Assembly (NCBI GenBank): GCA_003550325.1
Contig: QKWP01000006.1
Location: 167,612-231,611 of the forward strand
DNA: 64,000 bases
Origin: Gigaspora rosea
Lineage: Eukaryota > Glomeromycota > Glomeromycetes > Diversisporales > Gigasporaceae
Reading direction: 5' to 3'
Shown here: positions 54,481 to 64,000 of the stretch, one piece after another
Layout: every line of letters starts with the position of its first letter
How positions within the stretch are numbered: the stretch's first letter is position 1
Translations under genes and position numbers: made by a program
Notes under the pieces: model-generated
The model's input: only the letters and a program-made list of their open reading frames with translations
What the model was told of the DNA's origin: nothing
The model's database searches: none

Positions 54481-54899
54481 AGTTAGCTGGGAATAGTACG
54501 ATAGTTGGGTCATAGCACAATAGTTGGAATTGGGTTTATATTTTAAAATAATAAATTTTGATTTTTTTTTTTAAAAAATAATAAATTTCAAGTATCTTTT
54601 TTTTTTTAAATTTGAATATATATAATGACCAATCAAAATCGATTGCGTGATTCACGTGACGACTGATTTGTATCGGTTGTCATATGAATCATGTGATCGA
54701 TTTTGATTGGTCGATCACGGGGTCGCTATGGCGACATGTCTCCATAAAATAAACCCTATTCTAAAATCTCTGATTTTGAACAAAAAGATTTCTAATTTTG
54801 GACAAAAGTGGTGCAAACTTAGATTCTAAAAAAATGTTCACTATATACAATAAATTAAGGGGGAAAATCAAGGGGTAACACTGTGTTTCTATCTGTTTT

Positions 54900-57800
54900 A
54901 AGAATTTCTCACTGGAAATTCTAAATAACAATCATAGGTTGCCAATTCTGTTTCTTATAGTACTTAACAAGACAATTACTATTGTAGTACTGTTTTAATG
55001 TTTTTACATCCATTGTATACAGTTTATAGGCGCCATTATTTAATTTTTTCTTAATAATAAATGGTCCCATTCTTTTCTTTTCAAATTTTGCAGAACAAGA
55101 GGCTTCTATATCTTTTCTTTGTACCCAAACTTTGTCACCAATTTCAAATTCTTTTTTTGTACTCTGGAGTCAAATCTAACCTTTTGTTTCTTTTGGGATT
55201 TAATTGTATTTTCTCTGGCAGTATTATGTTGGTATGGTAATTCTTCTATTAATTCAAAAGCTCTTTGTAATATACTATTTTCTAATAATATTTCTTCATC
55301 TGAGTCAACTGGGTCTATGGGGATAACAGTTTTTCAATGGGTAGGATAGCTTGTCTACCATATACTAAGTGAAAAGGAGTATATCTAGTGGTTGCATGTT
55401 TCTTGGTCCTATATGCAAACAGTATAGCAAATATGTTCATGTCCCAATCTTCAATATTTTCTGTAACTTTTGCAAGAGAATTGCAAAGTATCCTATTTAA
55501 TCTTTCAACCATTTCATTGGTCTGGGGGTGATAAGGTGAGGAGAATATGTGTTTTATTAAAAAGTTTTCACACAATATTCTAACAACTTCACTGGTGAAA
55601 TTCTTTCTATTATCAGAAAGAATAATCATGAGAACTCCATTTCTACAACCAATTTCTTCAAAAATGAACTTTGCTAGAGTTTCTGCATCTGCATCTGGTA
55701 CAGCTTTAGCTTCAGGCCAGCGAGTAAGATAATCGGATACGTGTCATTTTACTGACAATTATTTCACCAACAGCTCACTTCACCGACATTACACCAAGTG
55801 ACAATTTACTAAAAATACATACCTGCAACTAATAAAACCCTAACCCTAACCCTATGTGATGTCGGCTAAGTGAACTTTCGGTGAAATGATTGTCAGTGAA
55901 GTGACCACCTTCCAGATAATCAGTGGCAACAATAATATACTGATTGTTGCGAGCAGTTATGGCTAGGGGTCCTATTAAATCTATGCCTATTCGTTCAAAG
56001 GCTCTTCCAACTTGAATGGGGTAGAGGTTCTTTTAATTTGCTTTTGTCTTGTTTTTGGCAGATTTCATATAAGCGATATAATTCTGAATATCTTTGTACA
56101 TTTGGTCCCAATAGTATCATTCAGATATTTTATAATACATAGCATCTGTTTCTAAATGTTCAGTAGTAGGGTGACTATGCATCATATAGTTCAACTTCAG
56201 TTCAGTCCATTTAATTACTCTAATAGGTTTGTCTGGGTCTATTCAATTCTTTTTATATTATAATTTGTCTTTTACTTTATAATGTCTAGATTGATTAATA
56301 ATTGACCATTTTTCATTGTCTGTTAAATTAGAGGGGAGTGTAGATATTCTATTAAATTTTGGTATTGGTCCAAGTTCATGTAACAGCAGTAGTAGAGGAG
56401 TGTATCTGGGTCAGTAATGGAGAAAGTGCATCAACATTAAAATGGATTCTTCCGGATTTATGTACAATAATAAAATAATAGGGTTGGAGTTTCATCATCC
56501 AGCGTCCGAGAAGTCCTTTTGGTTAAGAAGATTTTAACCATTTGAGAGCAGAGTGGTCTGTAACTAGTGTGAAATAGCTTGTACCAAAATATTTGTGGAA
56601 ATGTTCAATGGCCTACACTATGGCAGCACATTCTAATTCAGTTGCTCCATAGCTCATTTCTTCCTTTTTCAGTTTTTGTTTGCATAGGCAATAGGGTGTT
56701 CCTTTTTATCCTCAGATATCTGGTCAAAGTGGCTCCGAATTCAGTTCAGTGGCTAGAATAAATTTTTGCTTGTAGTCAGAGTAGATAAGAATTGGGGTGG
56801 TAGTTAACTGCTATTTCAGTTCATCAAAAGCTTTTTGACATTGGTCATTCTATTCATATGTATTGTCCTTATGTAGCAATTGATTAAGAGGATGGGCAAT
56901 AGAGAAGAAGTGTTTAATGAACCATCGGTAGTATCCGGAAAGGCCTAAGAATTAGTGTAACTTGGTAACACTTTTTGGAGGTTGGATTAGCTGAACAGCA
57001 ATTATCTTGTCTGGATCTTGAGAGATTCCTTTTTCTTTTATTATATGTTCTAAAAAAGGTAGGCATTTTATCCAAAAATTACATTTTTTAATGTTTAACT
57101 TCAATCCTGCTTCACGTATCCTGGTGAACACTTTTCTTAGATGCTTAATATAGTCATCAAATGTTCGTGAGAAGACATTAGTATCATCCAGGTATACTAC
57201 TACATATTTATAAGCGATGCCTTGTAGACTTTATTCATAAGGTGTTGAAACGTGGCAAGAGCATTCCAAAGGCATGATATTGAACTTGTATGTTCTGTAT
57301 CTAGTAATGAAAGCAGTTTTCTCTCTATCTTTTGGATGTACTTTTATTTGCCAGTATCCACTCATAAGGTCAAGAGTAGATAAATAGGTAGCTCCAGCAA
57401 GTGAGTCAAGCATTTCATCTATTCATGGTAGAGGGTATTGGTCCTTTTTGGTAATAGCATTGAGTTTTTGGTAATCTACACAAAAATCCTTTCTTTCTAT
57501 TTTCCTTTGTTACCAATACAACAGGAGAGGCCCAAGGGCTAGAGGACTCTTTTATTAACTTGTTATCTAATATTCATTGTACCTCTTTATTGATAAAGGT
57601 TTGCTTGATAAAGGGCACTATATAAGGGTGAGAGCTGACAGGAGGTACATTTTTAATGAAGATTCTATGGGTCACTGGGTCAGTTTTTTCTAGTTGGGTC
57701 ATATCCTTTGCAAAGAGGTCAGCAAATTCAAGAAGCAGTTGTCAAAATTGGGCTCCTTGGTTAGTAGTTAAAGGTCCTACTTTTGGTTTGATTTTCTAAG

Positions 57801-57950
57801 TTGCAGTATAAATTTCTCGAATAATTCTGGGTCTAGAATTGTCTGTATCTTCGAGTAGTTTTTGATCTTGCTCAGGATGACTAATGTCTATATCATTTAG
57901 GTATTCACAAATTTGTTTTGTCTCCTTCACTACTATAGTGATGAACACTT
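54900..57950 (-). pseudogene. pol region of the Ty3/gypsy element (fossil)
   Basis: Recognisable words on the minus strand: STLDLMSGYWQI and YKFNIMPL of the reverse transcriptase (57231-57413); an aspartate-pair region near 57190; an RNase H part at about 56570-56800; and the integrase core with HPQTNEMVERLNR and AYRTKKHATT (55315-55629), followed by an integrase C-terminal KVWVQRK-like part near 55100. The pieces lie in several frames, so it is a relic with many breaks. Confidence 0.88.
55735..55913. mobile_element. hAT-like MITE, 179 bp, inserted in the integrase region
   Basis: GGATACGTGTCATTTTACTG faces, inverted, GGAAGGTGGTCACTTCACTG; pairing goes on through ACAAT(T/C)ATTTCACC. The 8-bp TSD AGATAATC is perfect (55727-55734, 55914-55921). 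A telomere-like CCCTAACCCTAACCCTA lies in its centre. Confidence 0.9.
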
Positions 57951-58229
57951 AATGTATTTGTAAAATCTTTTTTATTAAAGCCAAAAGAACCTTACTTAAT
58001 TTTGATCTCTTTTTATTAATAAATCGCTTTGCTTTAAAAACAAAATTATTCTCTAGATAAATTATTATTTGGATTATACACCATATAGCCCTATGAAAAC
58101 TCAATATACGGAAATGCATATATAAATACAAAATAGTATATGAGTAAGCATGGGTTTCATAATTATTGCATGGAAACTGTATGGAAACTAATCATCTAAA
58201 AAATTTAATACATGTAGATACACATTATT
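57951..58229. other. Unassigned AT-rich stretch
   Basis: Nothing recognised; the left border is where the retroelement can no longer be followed. Confidence 0.4.
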
Positions 58230-59020
58230 ACACAAAAATTTAAGATTCTTAATGATCATAGTTTTTGTGCACTGACGTGCACAATTATTAAGATTCTTAA
58301 CAATCATAATTTTTATGCACTAAGTGCACAATCATAAGAATTTAATAATTATAATCATAATTTTCATGCTCTGATGTGCACAATCATTAAAATTCATAAC
58401 AATCAAAATTTCAGTGCATTCACATGGGTGGCAATCAATTAATTGACAATTACTTCACCGACATAATATGTCACTGACAATTATTTACTGACAAGTTCAT
58501 TTTACTGACAGTTTATTTTACTGAAGCTCATTTCACAGACAAAGTAATTCTGGTCATTTTTGTTAGGGACAGAGTAGAATTAGGTAGAATTAGGGCTAAA
58601 GTTAGGGTGCTTTTTGAAACAAAACTTGTTGGTGAAATGAACTTCGGTGAAACAAACTTTCAGTAAAATGAACTTGTTAGTAAGTATTTGTCAGTGAAAT
58701 GTTATGTCGGTGAAGTGATTGTCAGCAAAATAATACGAACCCGTATTCACATTATGATCATTATGATCATTAAGATTCCTTAATAATCAATTTTAATAAT
58801 CATTTCTGTACATGATGTTAGTGCATTAATATCATGATCATCACAATTATTAAGATTCTTAACAATTATAATTTTTGTGCATAATTGTCAATTTTTAAGA
58901 TCCTTAACAATTATAATTTCATATACTAACATGATGATCATTAAGATCCTTAACAGTCATAATTCTGTGTATTAACATGATGATCATTAATGATCATAAA
59001 TTTCGTGTATTGATATATAC
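58230..59020 (+). repeat. Satellite of about 50 bp (AAGATTCTTAACAATCATAA)
   Basis: Units contain CACAAT(C)ATTAAGATTCTTA, ACAATCATAATTTT and GTGCACTGACGTG or decayed forms; later units trade in TGATGATCATTAAGATCC. About ten units, split by the MITE at 58426-58744. No frame. Confidence 0.8.
58426..58744. mobile_element. MITE of the TTTCACCGACA family, 319 bp
   Basis: The left end GGGTGGCAATC and the right end, inverted, ACGGGTTCGTATTATT open long arms that pair for more than 100 bp (TGACAATTACTTCACCGACA against TGACAATCACTTCACCGACA). TSD ATTCACAT is perfect (58418-58425, 58745-58752). Each arm repeats ACTGACAA and TTTCAC words every 15-20 nt. Centre has TTAGGG-like words. Confidence 0.88.
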
Positions 59021-59228
59021 AAAAACATTCATTTTGCTGTTTTTTTTGGATTTTTTTTTTTGCACTTAATAATAATAATTTTTGTGCATTGACAAGCACA
59101 AAAAAAGCAAATAATTATTTGCTTTTTTTTTACTCTTTTTTTATTAGGAGAAATGTTTTTGTAGCCCCCATTACATGATATTTGTCACAGGTCATGCGCA
59201 ATATATAAACAAATATGATCATTGATAA
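59021..59228. other. T-rich unassigned stretch
   Basis: Homopolymer T and a small inverted pair AAAAAAAGCAAATAATTATT / GCTTTTTTTT near 59100. Confidence 0.4.
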
Positions 59229-59740
59229 TCTGTTTTTTTTTGCTTTTGCTTTCTCTTAGTTTTGACCCGTGTACATGTCTAACTAACATATATATTTTTT
59301 TTAGGCAATAGTCTTATTACTAGAGTTGTCATTGCTGAAGTCATCTTTGGAGTCGTCGTTGCTAGAGTTGTCTTTGGAGTCACTGTTTTTGGAGTTACTA
59401 ATTTCGTTGCATTTATGTTCGCTCTTTCAGTATAGTAGTTTTTTTGCAGTTTGTCCTGCATATATGTGTAAATACACTTGTTTTTTTAAGAAGAAAGTCT
59501 CGTCTTTGAAGTTGTCATTGGACTACCCTTGTTTTTTTTTTGTAGGTAGTTTCATAACTTGCATCACATTCTTGTTCATTCTTTCAGTGCAGTGGGTTTT
59601 TCATAGTTTGATCCACATACATGTTTAACTGCTGTTATTTTTTTTAAAATAATAGTCTTATTACTGGTGTCATTATTAGAGTCATTAGTAATGCATTTTT
59701 GGGGCCCTGGTACAAATACATTGTATTTGATGATGTGAAT
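59229..59740 (+). repeat. Tandem repeat of about 175 bp, three units
   Basis: Units share TTTTTTTAGGCAATAGTCTT / TTTTAAAATAATAGTCTT, then TTGTCATTG, TTCGTTGCATTTATGTTC / TTGCATCACATTCTTGTTC, CTTTCAGT and a GTTTGTCCTGCATATATG / TTTGATCCACATACATG block. Inside the first unit GTCGTCTTTGGAGT-like words repeat at shorter period. Frames in it are shadows of the repeat. Confidence 0.7.
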
Positions 59741-60200
59741 TTATCATTTTGAATAGGTTTTGTGGCATCAATTTCGGGTTCATTTTTGGAGTTTTGCTTA
59801 TTTTAATTCGTTGCATTGTGCTATATTATGGTGGTTTAGGGTTAGATAAAGATTAGGATTGAGGTAGTATAATAGAATTAGATAGCTGTTTTCAGGTCAG
59901 GGTTAGTGAAGTATTTTCTTATTCAGCATGTAAATTATTAAATTAAAGCATTTGTATTATAAAATTTAATTAATAAAATGATTAAAATTAATTAATAAAA
60001 TGCAAAATTTAAATAACAAAACTTGTAAAATTTAGTTAATAAATATAAATATAAAATTTAAAATTTAGTAAATAAAATTATAAAATTTAGTTAATAAAAT
60101 TTTAAATTTAGTTAATAAAATTATAAATTTAGTTAATAAAATTATAAAATTTAGTTAATAAAATTATAAAATTTAGTTAATAAAATAATGCATATACGAT
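59741..60200. repeat. AT-rich DNA with a TTTAGTTAATAAAAT array
   Basis: From about 60000 to 60185 the 22-23-nt unit TTTAGTTAATAAAATTATAA is repeated about eight times. Before it, GGGTTAGATAAAGATTAGG words occur near 59840. No gene. Confidence 0.75.
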
Positions 60201-60693
60201 ATTATGTATATGTGTATGGATATATGCAATTATATGATACCTGCACGTAAATATGCACAAGACAATGCACGAGAAAACACTTAAAATTGCACGTTAGTAC
60301 GTGCACTGTTGCACGGAATCCGCGACTTATTACGTGCTGTAAAAGTGCTTTCCCACACATTGTCTCGTATAGATTTACATGCAGGTTCGTGTGGTATTGC
60401 AGTATCATTCCGTGCAGCAATTTGTTATAGGGAAGTTAGACTTTTAATTAATTCTGCATTATGCAAATCAACAAAACGCCATATTCTAGATCCCGCTTGG
60501 CACATCCCAAACTGTGACACTACATGCACTCTATCCGAATATTTTGAAACACAGAAATTAATTATATTTTATATAGCTCACTGCTTTGCTTTCTTGTTAA
60601 GATTTTAGCCAGTTTTGACTTTCTTATGGTAAACTAATTAAAATTTGTAACATAAGAAAAACCAAACTGATTCCAAACTTTACCCATTTTTTC
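60201..60693. other. GC-richer patch with open frames on both strands, unassigned
   Basis: 60240-60545 is less AT-rich than anything near it. It gives a 99-codon plus-strand frame from 60309 (MHGIRDLLRAVKVLSHTLS...) and a 72-codon minus-strand frame. GCAC words (TGCACGTAAATATGCAC, GCACGTTAGTACGTGCAC) crowd 60240-60315. I cannot tell which strand, if either, codes; no family is recognised. Confidence 0.3.
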
Positions 60694-62283
60694 AAATTAT
60701 ACACGTCGCCCACAAGAAATTTCTCTGTCACGTGATAATCTTCCGATTTTGTGCCAATTGGTCCTTTAATTTCTTTAATTTTGAAAAATTTTTAAAATTC
60801 TAGCGAAGGCTTCTCAAAACTATTTGATAAAGTTCTGTAATTTTTTTTATTTTAATTCTGTGCCCCTATAGAATGAAAATAAAATAATTTCATCGAAATG
60901 AATAGATAAGTATCAAGAAATCCACATTTAAAGTTGGAAAAAAGACAAATTCAGGTAAGTTTTCTTTTTTTCAACTTTAACCAAAGATTTCTCGGCAACC
61001 AACTAACCAAATTCGATAAAAATTTTTTATTTTAATCCTATGAGTAAATAGAACTAAAATAAAAAAATTTATCGAATTTAAATAATTAGCTGTCGAGATG
61101 TCTTCATTAAAATGTAAAAAAATTTAGCCGCAGCTTTATTTTTGTAGATACGGAAACTTTGACAAAATTGCTCAATGCTTAACTGCCCAAATGCGATAAA
61201 AATTTTTTATTTTAATTCTATAAATATATAATTAAAATAAAAAAAAATTGACCGAATTTAGTTAGGTTAGTGCCAAGTATTATTTGGTTAAAGTTTAAAC
61301 ATCTATAAAAAGAAAGCTGTGGTCAAATTTTTTTTTTTTTTTACATTTAAATAAAGACTTATCAACAACTAATTATCAATTTCGATAAAAATTTTTTTTA
61401 TTTATTTTACAAACCCATATAATTAAAATAAACAAATTTTCCTCGAATTTTGGATAGTTTGTTTGTCGAGCAATCTTCGATTAATTTTTTAAAAAATTTT
61501 TAAAAAAGATAAATCATAATTAAATTTTTTATATAAACTTTAAACAAAGCTTTCTTGACAATCAACTATTCAAATTCGATAAAATTTTTTTTATTTGAAT
61601 TCTCAAATTCATAGAATTAAAAATAAAAAATGTTTATCGAATTTAGATGATTAGTTGTCAAAAAACTTCATTAAATGTAAAAAAAAAAATGCCTACAATT
61701 TTTTTTATAATTGCTTAAATTTGAACGAATATTACTCAACTTATCTGACCATATCCGACCATTTTTTATTTTAATTATATAATTAAAATAAAAAAAAAAA
61801 AGATCGAAATTAGTCAGGTAATATTCGTTCAAAGTTTAAGCGCCTATAAAAAATACTGCAACCAAATTTTTTTTATATATGATATTAATAAAGATTTCTC
61901 GACAACAAATTATCAAAATTCAATAGTTGTTTATTTTAATTCCATGAATTCAGTGAATTTAAATAAAAAAATTTTCATCAGATTAGGATAATCGTTTGTC
62001 GAGAAATCTTCATTTAAAGCTAAAAAAAAAAAAAAAAGAAAAATTTACTGAACTTTAAATATAGATTTCTCGGTATTATCTATACAATTTTCGATGGTTT
62101 TTTTTTTATTTTCATTCTATAATAGCACAAAATTAAATTAAAAAATTTACAAAATTTATCAAATAGTTATCAAGAAACCTTCGCAAGAAGATTCAAAATT
62201 AAAAAGGACCTTTATTCTGATTGGCACAAAATCGGAAGATCATCAAGCGACAGGGAAAGTCTTGTGGGTTAACGGTATAATTT
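60694..62283. mobile_element. TIR element built of eight successive hairpins, 1.6 kb
   Basis: Outer ends pair AAATTATACACGTCG...CCCACAAGA with, inverted, AAATTATACCGTTAACCCAC, and continue through ATCTTCCGATTTTGTGCCAA. Between them are eight imperfect hairpins about 180 bp apart (near 60810-60920, 60986-61100, 61151-61300, 61355-61468, 61547-61670, 61711-61838, 61889-62015, 62061-62180). Most follow the plan TTTCTCGACAA...ATTCGATAAAAATTTTT / TATCGAATTT...TTGTCGAGAAA around an AATTCTAT...ATAGAATT turn. Arms of neighbouring hairpins also pair with each other (AAAGTTGGAAAAAAGAC against CTTTTTTTCAACTTT). No coding frame. Confidence 0.8.
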
Positions 62284-62399
62284 CATTAAATTCTTCAAAC
62301 TAAGTACAATCTTAAAAGTGCTCGAATTATCAAGTCGATTTTACTCATTAATTTACGTTCCTGGTTTCGCGTGACAGCGTCGCGCAGCTACATTTTGTC

Positions 62400-63090
62400 C
62401 AAACCTGTTTTGGGGCACTAATAAATAATGTCGGGAAAGCAATTTTACCCTTCAAAATAAGGAAGCTTGAATAATATGTAGGTAATATTAATCAAAATTA
62501 TAAACGAACCTGAACTGAACTAAATATTCAATCAAAAATGTAAAAATATATAATTTTTATGAATTTTAACAGTAAAGAAAGTGTCTTAAATTTGTTGAAT
62601 GAATTTCAAAAATCTCAAAGATTATATGATGTGGGCCTTTTCCAGTACGTAAGTATACCTATTATAGGTGGACTCTTTTTTGGTTTTTTTTTTTTTTTTT
62701 TAGATCCCAATTGTACCAATTGTTCTATTTTTGACAATTATTTTTTCCGCTATTCTCATCCGGTGTCACCCAATGGAGACCTTAATTTCCTGTAATTGTC
62801 CGATAGGACTGACGGAAAAATATGACTACTGGCCAATTTTATGATTTCTTGTGCAAAATGAAAAATTAACCTTGCATAACCTTAGATGTGAACATTATTC
62901 TATTAATTTATAATAAGTTAAAAAAAAAGCCGATCGACCGACCCATGTTTTCAAATTCCATGTAATGCAAAACGAAAAATCAACTTTGCGCGGTCTAATG
63001 AAGGATCACAAAGGATTTAAAATATATCAAAAAAATTTTTTTAACTTAAGTAAAAATTAATAATGGTAAAAATAGTTTTTTTTTAGTTAT
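62400..63090 (+). repeat. Third, partial copy of the membrane-gene 3' flank
   Basis: 62400-62655 matches about 7530-7775 and 34220-34460 (GGGGCACTAATAAATAATGT, AAAGTGTCTTAAATTTG), and 62995-63090 matches about 9415-9500 and 34720-34800 (AAAGGATTTAAAATATATC). In this copy ATG at 62559 opens MNFNSKESVLNLLNEFQ, which is interrupted in the other two copies. The membrane protein gene itself is not present here. Confidence 0.7.
62670..62998. mobile_element. Relative of the AGGCCATGC element inside the third copy
   Basis: Contains GTACCAATTGTTCTATTTTT, GGTGTCACCCAATGGAGACC, TGCAAAATGAAAAATTAACC and GCAAAACGAAAAATCAACTT, in the order seen at 30357-30857. The left terminus is missing and starts in a T run. 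Confidence 0.6.
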
Positions 63091-63383
63091 CCAAAAAAAT
63101 ATATCATGAATATATATATATCTGCATTAGATTCAATCAAAAAAAAAAAAGTACTACTGCAATTGATCGAATGCAATGTTAACATTAGGACATATATTAG
63201 ATTCTAGAATATCTTATGATCATTCGGAGCGCAACATGTTACGTACGTACTGTTCGTACACATTTTCATATTGCATTTCTTCCTTGATTTGGTTTGCATA
63301 ACTTGTTTACGTAACCATTAAAAATAAATATCGATATGCAATGTAATGTCCAACAAGTTCAAATAGATTATATATTTGTATTT

Positions 63384-63396
63384 TATATATAAATAG
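63384..63396 (+). promoter_or_regulatory. Probable TATA box of the second kinase gene
   Basis: TATATATAAATAG followed by AGGCGC and TTTTATTTTTGTAGC, 45 nt before ATG 63441, as before the first kinase gene. Confidence 0.6.
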
Positions 63397-63440
63397 AGGC
63401 GCTTTTATTTTTGTAGCTATTATTTCATAAAGTAATTTCA

Positions 63441-64000
63441 ATGTCGACAAACAATGGTATTAATCAGCAGGAGGAAATAAATGTAGTAGATTTGCTAAAT
63501 AGTCGTGACTGGTCTTCAACTTGCCTCGGCTCTCTAGATTCATGGGAACCTTCATTTAAAAACATTGTGGTATTTTATAACTTTTAACATAAAAGCTATC
63601 GTAAACTGCTGACTCGAGTACCCCTCCATGATTGACCAGGGGATATTCTGCGCATAAAAATTTGATTTGTATTCGGATATGATCCATATTATATCCTGAA
63701 GAATAGAATATTTACACTTTGAAGAATATCTAGCTGGTGTAAAACATTGATGACTGGCAAAGTTGACGAGAAATGTACAGCGTGCATATCTCTAGTCTTT
63801 GAAAATACTACCCTTATACATGAGTCAGCAATTTATGGAAACAGTATTTCTATAATTTACCGTAAATTTATTCCATAAATTATTAGAATCTCATTTTCCA
63901 TTCACGATTTCCTACCGTTATTTTCTGCGGTCCCGATCTTATTTATATTTATAATCAAGGTATGTTATATTGAATTTACTATTTTCTCAATATTATTTAT
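63441..64000 (+). CDS. Hybrid histidine kinase paralogue, first two exons, cut by window end
   Basis: Exon 1 63441-63569 (MSTNNGINQQEEINVVD...FKNIV) and exon 2 63887-63959 (NLIFHSRFPTVIFCGPD...YNQ) correspond codon by codon to exons 1 and 2 of the gene at 41995. Exon 1 differs in three residues near the start; exon 2 is the same apart from two silent-looking changes. Splice sites are kept (GTATTT...TTATTAG, then CAAG|GTATG). The rest of the gene lies beyond the window. From its start the expected product is the same type of sensor kinase. Promoter and intron 1 were copied with it, so this is a DNA-level duplication and not a retrocopy. Confidence 0.85.

Larger units (their letters stand above)
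52590..54745. mobile_element. TIR element carrying a satellite array
   Basis: TGTTGCCATAGCAACCC at about 52593 faces, inverted, TGTCGCCATAGCGACCC ending near 54741; both continue with GACCAATCA/CAGCCAATCA words. The right end also contains its own hairpin at 54627-54713 (ACCAATCAAAATCGAT arms). Between the ends lies the satellite 52790-54480 and, at about 52703-52745, a short GC-rich Gly/Ala-coding stretch. TSD not determined. A block like its ends is also inside 38242-39247. Confidence 0.55.
50686..57950 (-). mobile_element. Ty3/gypsy LTR retrotransposon, decayed and 5'-truncated
   Basis: On the minus strand, parts in order are: reverse transcriptase and RNase H region (about 56500-57800), integrase (about 55000-56060), a long 3' stretch, and the 3' LTR (50686-51375). 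Order RT-RNase H-integrase is that of Ty3/gypsy. Gag, protease and the 5' LTR were not found; the element stops being recognisable near 57950. It is broken in many places and carries at least two later insertions: a MITE in the integrase part (55735-55913) and a satellite-bearing TIR element (about 52590-54745). It looks old. Confidence 0.85.

Noticed and set aside
55838-55860. Telomere end or interstitial telomere
   Set aside because: Only about three units, inside a MITE with a perfect TSD; not a chromosome end.
59279-59628. Opposed frames of 60 and 100 codons
   Set aside because: They follow the tandem repeat units and are not conserved between units.

Overview
The window looks like nuclear DNA of an AT-rich, transposon-loaded fungus. 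The best guess is an arbuscular mycorrhizal fungus of the Rhizophagus type (Glomeromycotina). This is an inference from three things: very AT-rich intergenic DNA with long A/T homopolymers, a fungal-style hybrid histidine kinase gene with many 60-90 nt GT-AG introns, and a dense layer of small DNA transposons. No rRNA, tRNA gene or CRISPR array is seen. There is one assembly gap of 100 N (53766-53865).

Host genes are few. (1) 5298-7010 encodes an intact, intronless 570-residue membrane glycoprotein of unknown function. (2) 32091-33804 is a paralogue of it with two 1-bp frameshifts. Both lie in a segmental duplication of about 5.2 kb (copy A about 4755-10013, copy B about 31310-36550). (3) 41995-47775 is a hybrid histidine kinase that I resolve into 19 exons coding for 1,396 residues: sensor region, kinase module 1 with its phospho-acceptor His replaced by Arg, an intact receiver, a second sensor, kinase module 2 with an intact His, and a receiver-like tail lacking its acidic residues. 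(4) 63441 to the window end holds the first two exons of a close paralogue of that kinase, with the same promoter and a conserved first intron. A short C-terminal fragment at 2-148 and a 50-codon frame at 20062-20214 are possible coding pieces.

Most of the rest is mobile DNA. At the left end lies a broken hAT transposase gene. Many non-autonomous elements have readable terminal inverted repeats (TIRs) and target-site duplications (TSDs): hAT-like with 8-bp TSDs, TA-flanked pogo/mariner-like, PIF/Harbinger-like with TAA, one TTAA-flanked element and one Mutator-like element with a 10-bp TSD. There is also a tRNA-derived SINE, a solo LTR (16018-16745) and a 5'-truncated, decayed Ty3/gypsy element on the minus strand (50686 to about 57950) that carries other insertions. 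Because copies A and B of the duplication are paralogous, the empty site of several insertions can be read in the other copy, which dates those insertions after the duplication.

The most unusual structures are: a 939-bp near-perfect palindrome at 27976-28914 beside a lopsided older relative; a 1.6-kb TIR element at 60694-62283 made of eight successive hairpins about 180 bp apart; a 16-nt motif (AAGTAAAGTTGTTCAG) shared by those giant palindromes and by smaller TA-flanked elements; telomere-like TTAGGG stretches in several unrelated non-autonomous elements; and a satellite of about 115 bp (52790-54480) held between the ends of a larger TIR element.
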